A stretch of DNA of 5,128 bases from Anaerolineales bacterium (GCA_024763295.1 JANTFU010000184.1:1-5128); one strand, 5' to 3'; counted from the first letter of the stretch, positions 1 to 5,103 are shown. A program made the numbers and translations. The notes: generated by a model not told the origin, from the sequence alone.

Positions 1-698
1 CGACCGAGCGCCTTGACCACACGCACGCCGGTGATGTTTTCGTTGTAGGCGCCCGTGATCTTGGAGTTGGCGCGCCGCGAACGGCGGAATTCGACCAAAA
101 TATATTTGCGGAAGCGCACGCCGACAAAGACCAGTATCGGGATGATGGCAAAGACGATCAGCGCCAACCGCCAATTAATGATCGCCATAAAGACGACGGA
201 TGTGGTGATGCTGGTAAATGCCCAGGTGACGTCGAGTAAGCCCCAAGTCATTAGGTCGGCAACGCGCCCCGAGTCGGAGGTCATACGCGACATGAGCCGT
301 CCGACCGAGTTCTGGCTGTAATATGAGAGTGACAGGTCTTGCAGATGCTCAAACATCATTTTGCGCAGGTCATATTGAATGCGCTCGCCGAGCACGCCCG
401 CCAAATAGACAAAACTGAAAACCATCACCGCTTGCACGACGATGAATCCGCCATAAACGCCGGCGAGTTCCAGCATACGCTGCGTGTTTTTTGCCGCAAT
501 GCCTTGATCGATGATGTTTTTATTAATAAAGGTAAAGAAACCGTCTAAACCAGCGGTAACGGCGATGGCAACAAAAAAACCGATTGCCCACCATTTATGC
601 GGCTTCAGCAACCCGATAATGCGTTTCAGCACGGGCATCGTTAATTCGCTGGTATGTTCTTCTTCTTCGAGTTCGATTTTTTCAATATCTTCTGACAT
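1..698 (-). CDS. ABC exporter half-transporter, second subunit (partial, C-terminus outside window)
   Basis: The 232 N-terminal residues of an ATP-binding cassette exporter subunit are visible; the frame stays open to the left edge, so the rest of the transmembrane domain and the whole nucleotide-binding domain lie outside. The start is the ATG at 696-698, preceded by AGGAG (705-709) at 6-nt spacing. A short acidic cytoplasmic tail (residues 1-20, with an EEEE run) precedes hydrophobic segments at about 36-58, 79-103, 153-173 and 176-195. The stretch LSLSYYSQNSVGRLMSRMTSD (about 122-142) is the typical intracellular loop after TM2, and NITGVRVVKA (221-230) is the typical coupling-helix segment of type IV (MsbA/LmrA-like) exporters. 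It lies 61 bp after the complete ABC gene at 760-2595 on the same strand and is probably its heterodimer partner. Whether it has the canonical catalytic Glu cannot be seen here. The substrate is unknown; drug or lipid export is likely from the family. Confidence 0.93.
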   Translation of the reverse strand, partial: MSEDIEKIELEEEEHTSELTMPVLKRIIGLLKPHKWWAIGFFVAIAVTAGLDGFFTFINKNIIDQGIAAKNTQRMLELAGVYGGFIVVQAVMVFSFVYLAGVLGERIQYDLRKMMFEHLQDLSLSYYSQNSVGRLMSRMTSDSGRVADLMTWGLLDVTWAFTSITTSVVFMAIINWRLALIVFAIIPILVFVGVRFRKYILVEFRRSRRANSKITGAYNENITGVRVVKALG

Positions 699-759
699 AT
701 TTAACTCCTGTAGCGTGTTGCGTGTTTTGAAATCTTACGAACCACGCAACACGCAACAT
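699..759 (-). promoter_or_regulatory. Intercistronic 12-bp stem-loop abutting the Shine-Dalgarno of the second ABC gene
   Basis: The 61-bp gap between the two ABC genes contains a perfect 12-bp inverted repeat: GCGTGTTGCGTG at 713-724 and CACGCAACACGC at 743-754, with an 18-nt loop. In the minus-strand mRNA the stem forms right after the upstream stop codon and ends 3 nt before the AGGAG of the downstream gene. No U-run follows, so it does not look like a terminator. It could stabilise the mRNA, tune the subunit ratio, or be a repeat element that landed here. The arms contain tandem CGTGTTG heptamers, like the repeat at 3770-3792. Confidence 0.6.
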
Positions 760-2595
760 TTAGAAAGCAATAGAGACTTCTTTCTCAACTTCGGCGTCGA
801 TACGCGTTTGTATCTCATAGATTTCGCGATACATGCCGTTTTCATCGGCGAGTAACTCTGTGTGCGTGCCGGCTTGGACAATCTCGCCTTTATCGAGCAC
901 CAAAATCAAGTCAGCAACCATCACCGACTGGATACGGTGTGCGATGATGAAAGTCGTGCGGTTTTCCATCAGGTTATTTAGTGCGGTGCGAATTTCGGCT
1001 TCGGTTTCCATATCCACAGATGAAGTCGAGTCATCCAAAATCAGGATATGTGGATTTTTTAGCAGTGTGCGTGCAATTGCCACGCGCTGCTTCTGCCCGC
1101 CGGAGAGTGTCACGCCCTTTTCACCGACCAGCGTTTTGTAGCCATCGGGGAAGGTCATAATCACATCATGCACCGCCGCTGCGCGTGCCGCCTCTTCGAT
1201 TTCGGCGTCGGTGACTTTGCGTCCCACGCCGTAAGTGATATTTTCGCGGATTGAGCGCGAGAACAAAAACGGTTCCTGTTCTACAATGCCGGTCTCTGCG
1301 CGCATGTACTCGCGTGAATAGTCGCGCAGTTCCACGCCGTCCACGCGCACAGAGCCGCTCGTGTAGTCGTAAAAGCGCGGTAACAAGTTGACCAGCGAAG
1401 TTTTGCCCGAGCCGGTCGACCCAAGCAGGGCAATCGCTTGTCCCGCTTCGCATTTGAAGGATATATTTTTCAGGACGGGCGTCCCATCGGATTTGTCGTC
1501 ATCGTAAACAAAGGAAACATCTTCAAAAACGATTTCGCCACGCAGATGACCTTTGGGTTGGTATTTGCCCTCGGTGAGGGGTTCCCGGTCCTGTTTTGTG
1601 ATTTCCATTAAACGCCCGTACGAAACCAGTCCGGTGGACGTTTGCACAATCAAACGCCCGAGGTTGCGGATGGGCCAAATGAGCCACGCAACCAAACCGA
1701 CGTATGCGAGGTAAGTACCGACGGTGATCTCGCCATTAATCGCCATGATTGCCGCGAAAATGAAACCGCCCAGCATCTGTGCGCCAAGCACTAGATCAGA
1801 GAGGGGCCAAAAGAGCGAGTGCATTAGGAGCAACTTGCGTCCGCGCTGGAACTTTTCCCAGTTATCACCTTCAAATTTATCCTTTTCATAGTCCTGTTGT
1901 GCAAAAGCTTTTACAACGCGTACACCGCTCAAATTCTCTTGCAAGGTCGTAGAAAGGATCGTCGCTTGAGCTTGATACGCTTCGTAGCGTTTCGTGACAC
2001 GTTTGAAAAACCACATCGAAACCCAAAGCATGAAAGGAATGACGATAATTGAAATCCATGCCAGTTTAGCGTTTAGGCGCAGCAGGGCGGTGAAGTTGAT
2101 GATGAAAATCAAGACAATGCGTCCCACGCCGATGGCTTGCTCGCTAAAGAAACGCCGCACGGCATCGACATCCGATGTGACGCGCTCAATCAGATCGCCG
2201 GTTGGCGTGCTGCCATGATACGAAAAACTCAAACGCTGAATATGATCGAAGAGAAAGTCGCGCAAACGGCGGGCGATCCCTTCTGCGGTATAAGCTGCCA
2301 GACGTCCCGAGACGAATGAAAAGCCGCCTTCAAAAAGCGCCAAGCCAATAAAGCCCAATGCAATCCATACGAAGGTGTGTGAAAGATTGTCATTGAGAGG
2401 CTGAGCGTCGCCGGTTAGCACGTCCGCAAAATAACGCAGTAAGAGATACGTGAGGGTTTTGGCGGTCGCAGAAATCGCTAACGCGACCGTTGCGCCAACA
2501 TACGGCAGACGGTAATCAACCATCATTTTCCAAAGACCTTTTAGGCGGTTTTTGGCGATAGTTTGGCGGAAGTCAAAAGTAAGCACTTTGTCCAT
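760..2595 (-). CDS. ABC multidrug-type exporter, complete half-transporter with degenerate catalytic site
   Basis: This 611-residue protein has a six-helix exporter transmembrane domain (about 30-320) followed by a nucleotide-binding domain (about 353-590). Visible NBD motifs are the A-loop Tyr364, Walker A GSTGSGKTS (392-400), Q-loop Gln440, signature LSGGQ (497-501), Walker B ILILDD (517-522), D-loop SSVD (525-528) and H-loop His553. The residue after the Walker B Asp is Asp522 rather than the usual catalytic Glu. This is the known mark of the non-canonical subunit of heterodimeric exporters such as TM287/288, LmrCD and BmrCD. The intact LSGGQ should complete the competent ATP site formed with the partner at 1-698. 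The ATG at 2593-2595 has AAGGAA (2602-2607) at 6-nt spacing. Length is normal for the family (about 580-620). Expression is probably controlled by the attenuator and leader peptide just upstream. The exported substrate cannot be told from sequence; an antibiotic or toxic metabolite is the likely guess. Confidence 0.95.
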   Translation of the reverse strand: MDKVLTFDFRQTIAKNRLKGLWKMMVDYRLPYVGATVALAISATAKTLTYLLLRYFADVLTGDAQPLNDNLSHTFVWIALGFIGLALFEGGFSFVSGRLAAYTAEGIARRLRDFLFDHIQRLSFSYHGSTPTGDLIERVTSDVDAVRRFFSEQAIGVGRIVLIFIINFTALLRLNAKLAWISIIVIPFMLWVSMWFFKRVTKRYEAYQAQATILSTTLQENLSGVRVVKAFAQQDYEKDKFEGDNWEKFQRGRKLLLMHSLFWPLSDLVLGAQMLGGFIFAAIMAINGEITVGTYLAYVGLVAWLIWPIRNLGRLIVQTSTGLVSYGRLMEITKQDREPLTEGKYQPKGHLRGEIVFEDVSFVYDDDKSDGTPVLKNISFKCEAGQAIALLGSTGSGKTSLVNLLPRFYDYTSGSVRVDGVELRDYSREYMRAETGIVEQEPFLFSRSIRENITYGVGRKVTDAEIEEAARAAAVHDVIMTFPDGYKTLVGEKGVTLSGGQKQRVAIARTLLKNPHILILDDSTSSVDMETEAEIRTALNNLMENRTTFIIAHRIQSVMVADLILVLDKGEIVQAGTHTELLADENGMYREIYEIQTRIDAEVEKEVSIAF

Positions 2596-2617
2596 GATGG
2601 GTTCCTTGGAGAACTAG

Positions 2618-2653
2618 AAAAAAAAAGCCACGATGTGCAATGCGCATCGTGGC
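2618..2653 (-). terminator. Rho-independent terminator in the 5' leader of the ABC operon (attenuator)
   Basis: Read on the minus strand, a perfect 9-bp stem (arms at 2645-2653 and 2627-2635, GCCACGATG/CATCGTGGC) encloses a 9-nt loop in which two further G-C pairs can form beyond an A-C mismatch. It is followed at once by nine U (plus-strand A-run 2618-2626). It stands 25 nt after the leader ORF stop and 22 nt before the ATG of the ABC gene. No other minus-strand gene lies between it and the divergent plus-strand gene, so it can only end the leader transcript itself. On the plus strand the stem is followed by GTGAAAAA, so it would not terminate in that direction. Confidence 0.85.
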
Positions 2654-2702
2654 GTGAAAAACGACAGAGTCTATTCGTCTAGCGGTGAATAGGCGCACTA
2701 CA
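2636..2702 (-). promoter_or_regulatory. Candidate antiterminator pairing between leader ORF and terminator loop
   Basis: In the minus-strand RNA, UGUAGUGCGC (from 2693-2702, inside leader codons 17-20) can form ten continuous pairs, two of them G-U, with GCGCAUUGCA (from 2636-2645), which is the terminator loop plus the last base of its 5' arm. A second 6-bp hairpin, CUAUUC/GAAUAG (2687-2692 with 2671-2676), sits directly next to the first strand and holds the leader stop codon in its loop, so the two helices could stack. A ribosome paused early in the leader would leave this strand free to pair and disturb the terminator. A ribosome at the stop codon would cover it. This is inferred by eye, without energy calculation. 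Only one base of the main terminator stem is directly captured. Confidence 0.45.
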
Positions 2703-2750
2703 AGGCAGCAAAAAACGAACTGCGGGGATAAAGGTTTTATAAACGGTCAT
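2679..2750 (-). CDS. Leader peptide (23 aa) of the ABC exporter operon
   Basis: A short ORF starts at ATG 2748-2750 and ends at TAG 2679-2681. It has a strong Shine-Dalgarno AAAGGAG (2760-2766) at 9-nt spacing. The peptide begins MTVYKTFIPAVRFLLP and ends in a short polar tail with Cys17 and a final Arg. It has no export signal or domain. It lies between a good promoter (2800-2828) and an intrinsic terminator (2618-2653), upstream of the ABC gene, which is the position of leader peptides that sense translation inhibitors or ribosome stalling. By analogy, BmrB in Bacillus subtilis is a leader peptide controlling the heterodimeric exporter BmrCD by ribosome-mediated attenuation; no sequence similarity to BmrB is claimed. 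The basic, aromatic and proline-containing core would suit an arrest peptide, but no known arrest motif is recognised. The peptide itself probably has no function once made. Confidence 0.78.
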   Translation of the reverse strand: MTVYKTFIPAVRFLLPCSAPIHR

Positions 2751-2799
2751 TGTCGTGCGCTCCTTTCGTGAAATTTATGTCTTTTTTAGACACGCCAAG

Positions 2800-2828
2800 A
2801 GTTTATCATCTGAAAATTGGACTGTCAA
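2800..2828 (-). promoter_or_regulatory. Sigma70-type promoter of the leader-ABC operon
   Basis: On the minus strand a perfect -35 box TTGACA (2823-2828) is followed after exactly 17 bp by TAAACT (2800-2805), a 4/6 match to the -10 consensus. Transcription would start near 2793, giving a leader RNA of about 200 nt before the ABC start codon. A small TGTCT/AGACA hairpin (2778-2792) would sit at its 5' end. Position and spacing fit the leader ORF and attenuator downstream. Confidence 0.75.
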
Positions 2829-2840
2829 GCATTTTCGTAA

Positions 2841-2881
2841 AAAGAAATTGTGAATATATACAGTGTATCCATAATTTCTTT
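2841..2881. repeat. 41-bp near-perfect dyad upstream of the ABC promoter
   Basis: Two 19-bp arms flank a 3-bp centre (ACA). The outer nine bases match perfectly (AAAGAAATT and AATTTCTTT), and 15 of 19 positions match overall. Three of the four differences are G-U compatible if the plus strand is transcribed. The dyad lies 12 bp upstream of the -35 box of the minus-strand operon and about 190 bp upstream of the plus-strand gene. It could be an operator for a dimeric regulator, a small RNA hairpin or a decayed palindromic repeat. The sequence alone does not decide. Confidence 0.6.
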
Positions 2882-2907
2882 GTTTGATATTTGATGCTTG
2901 CCATCTT

Positions 2908-2982
2908 GGGGGAGGGAAAAAGTAAGAAATTTTTTGCTCAGGCACTTATCTGCCTGTAGAACTGAATAGAGCGGGGGAGGGA
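2908..2982. repeat. Duplicated G-rich decamer flanking a small dyad
   Basis: GGGGGAGGGA occurs at 2908-2917 and again at 2973-2982, 65 bp apart. Between them is a 6-bp inverted repeat with a 6-nt loop, CAGGCA/TGCCTG (2939-2956). All of this lies upstream of the CarD-family promoter in a gene-free stretch and may be regulatory. No regulator is recognised. Confidence 0.4.
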
Positions 2983-3021
2983 GGAGTTGCGTTTGAAGCC
3001 AAAGGCGAAGACGATGCGATA

Positions 3022-3030
3022 TGCTATAAT
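3022..3030 (+). promoter_or_regulatory. Extended -10 promoter of the CarD-family gene
   Basis: TGCTATAAT combines a perfect -10 hexamer TATAAT (3025-3030) with the TGn extension. No good -35 box stands 16-18 bp upstream (AAGGCG at 17 bp), which the extended -10 may offset. The start would fall near 3037, giving a 5' leader of about 35 nt before the ATG at 3072. Confidence 0.65.
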
Positions 3031-3057
3031 GAGTGTATCAAGTTCAAGCAGGGGAGC

Positions 3058-3063
3058 AAGGAG
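3058..3063 (+). promoter_or_regulatory. Shine-Dalgarno that fixes the CarD-family start at 3072
   Basis: AAGGAG lies 8 nt before the ATG at 3072-3074. The in-frame GTG at 3033 has no such site and stands only 3 nt after the -10 box, at or before the likely transcription start, so the shorter protein is preferred. Confidence 0.8.
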
Positions 3064-3071
3064 CAAGTCTT

Positions 3072-3575
3072 ATGGAAGAAAATTTACAAACAGGGGAGTG
3101 GATCGTCCACAAAAAATATGGCGTAGGGCAAGTCGAAGGTGTTGAAATCAAAAATATCGGTGGTGAAGAGCGCCAGTATTTCAGAGTGAAAATCAGTTCA
3201 GGCTCCTATTGGTTGCCTACTCAACAAATCCCTGAACACGTTCGCTCGGTTTCTTCTGAACAAAAATTAACAAAAGCATTGCGTGCGATGGGCGAGAAAC
3301 CGAATATTTTGCCGAAAAATTACAAGGTACGCAATAAACAAGTTGCTGAGCGCGCAGAAGTTGCCACGCTTCAGGCAAAAGGGGAGTTGATTCGCGATTT
3401 GAATGCTCGTAAACATCTCGAAGGGGTGAACGTTAGTATTATGGATGAGCGCCAACTGGACACGCTGCATCAGCAATTTGCACGTGAGATGGCGGTCATT
3501 CTTGAAATATCTTCGAGTGAAGCCGAAGCAAAAATCGAGGAAAGATTAGCGGAAAGCGTTCGCCTTTTGGATTGA
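3072..3575 (+). CDS. CarD/CdnL-family RNA polymerase-binding transcription regulator
   Basis: The protein has 167 residues, close to Mycobacterium CarD (162). The N-terminal module (about 5-60) has the CarD_CdnL_TRCF pattern: GEWIVHKKYGVGQVEGVE, a GEERQYFRVK strand, then a loop and a final strand ending near VRSV. In the family this module binds the RNA polymerase beta subunit. The C-terminal half (about 62-167) is helical and basic to amphipathic, including RAEVATL, ELIRDLNAR and a long helix with QFAREMAVILE, as in the DNA-contacting domain that stabilises the open promoter complex. Aligned by eye at P..(Y)K, the wedge tryptophan of mycobacterial CarD (Trp85) falls on Leu80, and there is no Trp nearby. 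The gene is monocistronic, between its own extended -10 promoter and a strong terminator, and divergent from the ABC operon. Its targets are presumably global. The family is clear; the exact role in this organism is inferred. Confidence 0.9.
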   Translation: MEENLQTGEWIVHKKYGVGQVEGVEIKNIGGEERQYFRVKISSGSYWLPTQQIPEHVRSVSSEQKLTKALRAMGEKPNILPKNYKVRNKQVAERAEVATLQAKGELIRDLNARKHLEGVNVSIMDERQLDTLHQQFAREMAVILEISSSEAEAKIEERLAESVRLLD

Positions 3576-3592
3576 GCTTGAAACTAAAAAAC

Positions 3593-3622
3593 AAAAGCGT
3601 GCTGAGTAAAGCACGCTTTTTT
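3593..3622 (+). terminator. Rho-independent terminator of the CarD-family gene
   Basis: A perfect 11-bp stem (AAAAGCGTGCT at 3593-3603 and AGCACGCTTTT at 3610-3620) encloses the 6-nt loop GAGTAA and ends in six T (3617-3622). It starts 17 nt after the stop codon. Its A-rich left flank is weaker as a reverse terminator. Confidence 0.93.
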
Positions 3623-3764
3623 GATTCCGTTATGAGATTTTGTTTTTCTCTCCTTTGTCTCAAAAACTCTGTGCGCTCTGTGGTCTCAGTCGTAAAAAAG
3701 TGTCCAAATAGTTTTGGCAGTCAATCAGGTATCGCTTTTTTAAACCTTTTGAAAAATCAGGGCT

Positions 3765-3792
3765 AAAAACGTATTGCGTATTGCGCAATACG
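3765..3792 (-). terminator. Terminator of the tyrosine recombinase, built from CGTATTG heptamers
   Basis: On the minus strand, CGTATTGCG (from 3784-3792) pairs with CGCAATACG (from 3770-3778) around a 5-nt loop, giving a perfect 9-bp stem followed by five U (3765-3769). It lies about 60 nt after the recombinase stop. On the plus strand the unit reads as tandem CGTATTG CGTATTG followed by CGCAATACG, and the sequence also contains a 16-bp loopless palindrome at 3777-3792. It is therefore both a terminator and a member of a heptamer repeat class. Between this and the terminator at 3593-3622 (3623-3764) no gene is seen. Confidence 0.75.
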
Positions 3793-3853
3793 GGCGAAAA
3801 CACCTTCAGGATGAAGAGCGGGAGATATCCCTTTGGGAAAATTGGCGAAACGG

Positions 3854-4837
3854 CTATTCCTTTTCAAAGATTTCGTAGTAGCCTCGATCAAGCTCATCGT
3901 CGCTGAGATGGGCGTAGCGTTGGGTGACAGCGATATTGCTGTGCCGTGCCAGCTCTTGCGCCATTTTGAGATTTCCGCTGGCGCGCAGTACGGTCGTGAC
4001 GAAGTAGTGACGGAAGGAATGCGGTGTGATGCTGCCGACAGCATCCTCGCCGAGAATGCGAGCAACAGCGTCTTTAACAATATTGCGTCCCGTTGCGGTC
4101 GTAATTGGTTTGATCTTGTTGCCAGCGCCTTTGTCGTGGCGCGCGAAGAGCGGCAGGGAGGCGAGCGGGCGTCCCGAAGCGCCATCCAGCTTTTGACGGG
4201 CGGCGAGATAATCCTTGAGCGCCTTCAGCGAGCGTGACGAAAAACGAACAACCGCTTGCTTATCGCCTTTGCCGATGATGATGGCGCGACCTTCGTTCCA
4301 GTCGATGTCGCCGCGTCGCAGACCGCAGGCTTCGTGTACGCGCAAGCCCGTATCTGCGAGCAAAATTAAAAAAGCGCGCTCGCGCATTGCGCGTAAGTAT
4401 TCTTTTTCGTTCTCAAAAGTCTTTTGCGCATAACTTTCCACAGACGCGAGTAGTTGCTCAATATCCTCGCGCGGAAATTGGGGCAGGCGCTGACCGCTTC
4501 TGCGCCCGCGTTGTTTGACGAGTAGACGCAAGTGGGGCAGGTTAATTGCTGCTAAACGCTCGGCAGCCAGAAATTCGTAGAAGCCACGCAGTGCGGCGAG
4601 GTAAAGCTGCTCCGTTGTTGGCGCATAGACATTCAGTGCAGAAATCGTCCAACTGACCGCCTCCTCTGTGAGTTCGGAAATGGGGGTCTTTTCGGGGGAG
4701 TGGTTGCGCACTTCCAAAACTTGCGTAAAAAATTGCAGCGCATTCGCATACGTTCGCGCAGTATTTTCACTGCGTGCCAGCTTGACCATATTTAGGTAGC
4801 GTTTGATTGCGTCAGAGATTGTCAGATCGTCACTCAT
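3854..4837 (-). CDS. Tyrosine recombinase/integrase, XerC/XerD-like
   Basis: This is a complete 327-residue site-specific recombinase that cuts and rejoins DNA through a 3'-phosphotyrosine. The N-terminal SAM-like core-binding domain spans about 5-100 (SENTARTYANALQFF, LYLAALRGFYEFL), and the catalytic domain about 120-320. All six catalytic residues are visible: Arg166 (TGLRVHEACGL), Lys190 (IIGKGDK), His273 and Arg276 (TPHSFRH), His299 (LARHS) and Tyr308 (TQRYAH). Length and motifs match XerC/XerD (about 300) more than large phage integrases. The first ATG, 4835-4837, fits the domain start, but no Shine-Dalgarno precedes it (AAACTCCC lies there); Met17 is not better placed. The gene is convergent with the CarD-family gene and has its own terminator. 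No excisionase, phage gene or clear attachment site is nearby, so it may be a housekeeping resolvase or an orphan integrase. The family is certain; the target site is unknown. Confidence 0.92.
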   Translation of the reverse strand: MSDDLTISDAIKRYLNMVKLARSENTARTYANALQFFTQVLEVRNHSPEKTPISELTEEAVSWTISALNVYAPTTEQLYLAALRGFYEFLAAERLAAINLPHLRLLVKQRGRRSGQRLPQFPREDIEQLLASVESYAQKTFENEKEYLRAMRERAFLILLADTGLRVHEACGLRRGDIDWNEGRAIIIGKGDKQAVVRFSSRSLKALKDYLAARQKLDGASGRPLASLPLFARHDKGAGNKIKPITTATGRNIVKDAVARILGEDAVGSITPHSFRHYFVTTVLRASGNLKMAQELARHSNIAVTQRYAHLSDDELDRGYYEIFEKE

Positions 4838-4846
4838 GGGAGTTTG

Positions 4847-4875
4847 TCTATGCTTATTATAATAATACTTATCAA
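4847..4875 (-). promoter_or_regulatory. Probable recombinase promoter overlapping a 12-bp palindrome
   Basis: Two arrangements are possible on the minus strand. A perfect TATAAT (4856-4861) stands 18 nt before the ATG but lacks a good -35. Alternatively TTGATA (4870-4875) is 17 bp from CATAGA (4847-4852), which would start transcription almost at the ATG and yield a leaderless message. The palindrome TTATTATAATAA (4854-4865) covers either spacer or -10 and could be a regulator site. Confidence 0.4.
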
Positions 4876-4938
4876 AAGCATTCTTATTTTATCCGATTTT
4901 CGATTGAGAAGTCAACCCCCTTTTCAGTTGTTCCAGCT

Positions 4939-5041
4939 CCTGAGCGGAAGGCAACAGTCGTTGACCTGAAGTCGAAGGACGGCGTTCCCTGCAATCGCCC
5001 TTCGACTACGCACTTCTCTACCGTTCAGTGCTCCGCTCAGG
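4939..5041. repeat. Nested composite inverted repeat
   Basis: The outer arms are CCTGAGCGGA (4939-4948) and TCCGCTCAGG (5032-5041), a perfect 10-bp pair. The inner arms are AGTCGAAGG (4970-4978) and CCTTCGACT (4999-5007), a perfect 9-bp pair. Outer and inner arm are separated by 21 bp on the left and 24 bp on the right, with unrelated spacers. The right spacer holds its own CACT/AGTG pair (5011-5030). Joined, outer plus inner arm would give a CCTGAGCGGAGTCGAAGG-type unit familiar as an intergenic repeat in many bacterial genomes. Confidence 0.6.
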
Positions 5042-5077
5042 GACTGAAATTTTGCACTTTATTTAATTGTTCCTAAT

Positions 5078-5103
5078 CACTGATCACTGACCACTGTTAT
5101 AAT
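5078..5103 (+). repeat. Three tandem heptamers leading into a TATAAT box
   Basis: CACTGAT (5078-5084), CACTGAC (5085-5091) and CACTGTT (5092-5098) are three consecutive 7-bp units. The last runs into TATAAT (5098-5103), which could be the -10 box of a plus-strand gene beyond the right edge. No matching -35 box is found at normal spacing, so promoter function is uncertain. Confidence 0.5.

Noticed and set aside
55..855. Plus-strand open frames opposite the ABC genes
   Set aside because: They lie antisense to a frame with clear ABC exporter features that is merely cut by the window edge.
2618..2653. Terminator of an upstream minus-strand gene rather than an attenuator
   Set aside because: No minus-strand coding region other than the 23-codon leader exists between it and the divergent CarD-family gene, and a good promoter lies in between.
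2841..2881. dif-like Xer recombination site
   Set aside because: The dyad is AT-rich and near a recombinase gene, but it lacks the two 11-bp arms around a 6-bp centre and the TTATGTTAA-like arm of known dif sites.
3033..3071. N-terminal extension of the CarD-family protein from GTG at 3033
   Set aside because: The GTG is 3 nt past a perfect extended -10 box, so it is unlikely to be in the mRNA with a ribosome-binding site. The ATG at 3072 has AAGGAG at 8 nt and fits the family length.
3572..3766. Plus-strand open frame right after the CarD-family gene
   Set aside because: It starts at a TTG overlapping the previous stop, crosses the strong terminator at 3593-3622, has no own ribosome-binding site, and its composition is that of repeat-like spacer.
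3763..4237. Open frames on both strands overlapping the recombinase
   Set aside because: They are other-frame readings of a gene with all catalytic motifs intact and show no domain pattern of their own.
3854..4837. Integrative element or prophage around the recombinase
   Set aside because: No tRNA gene, direct-repeat attachment pair, excisionase or phage gene is visible within the window; the recombinase alone does not show an element.
4807..5076. Plus-strand 89-residue open frame in the right spacer
   Set aside because: It begins inside the recombinase antisense, runs through inverted repeats, and has no ribosome-binding site or recognisable protein pattern.
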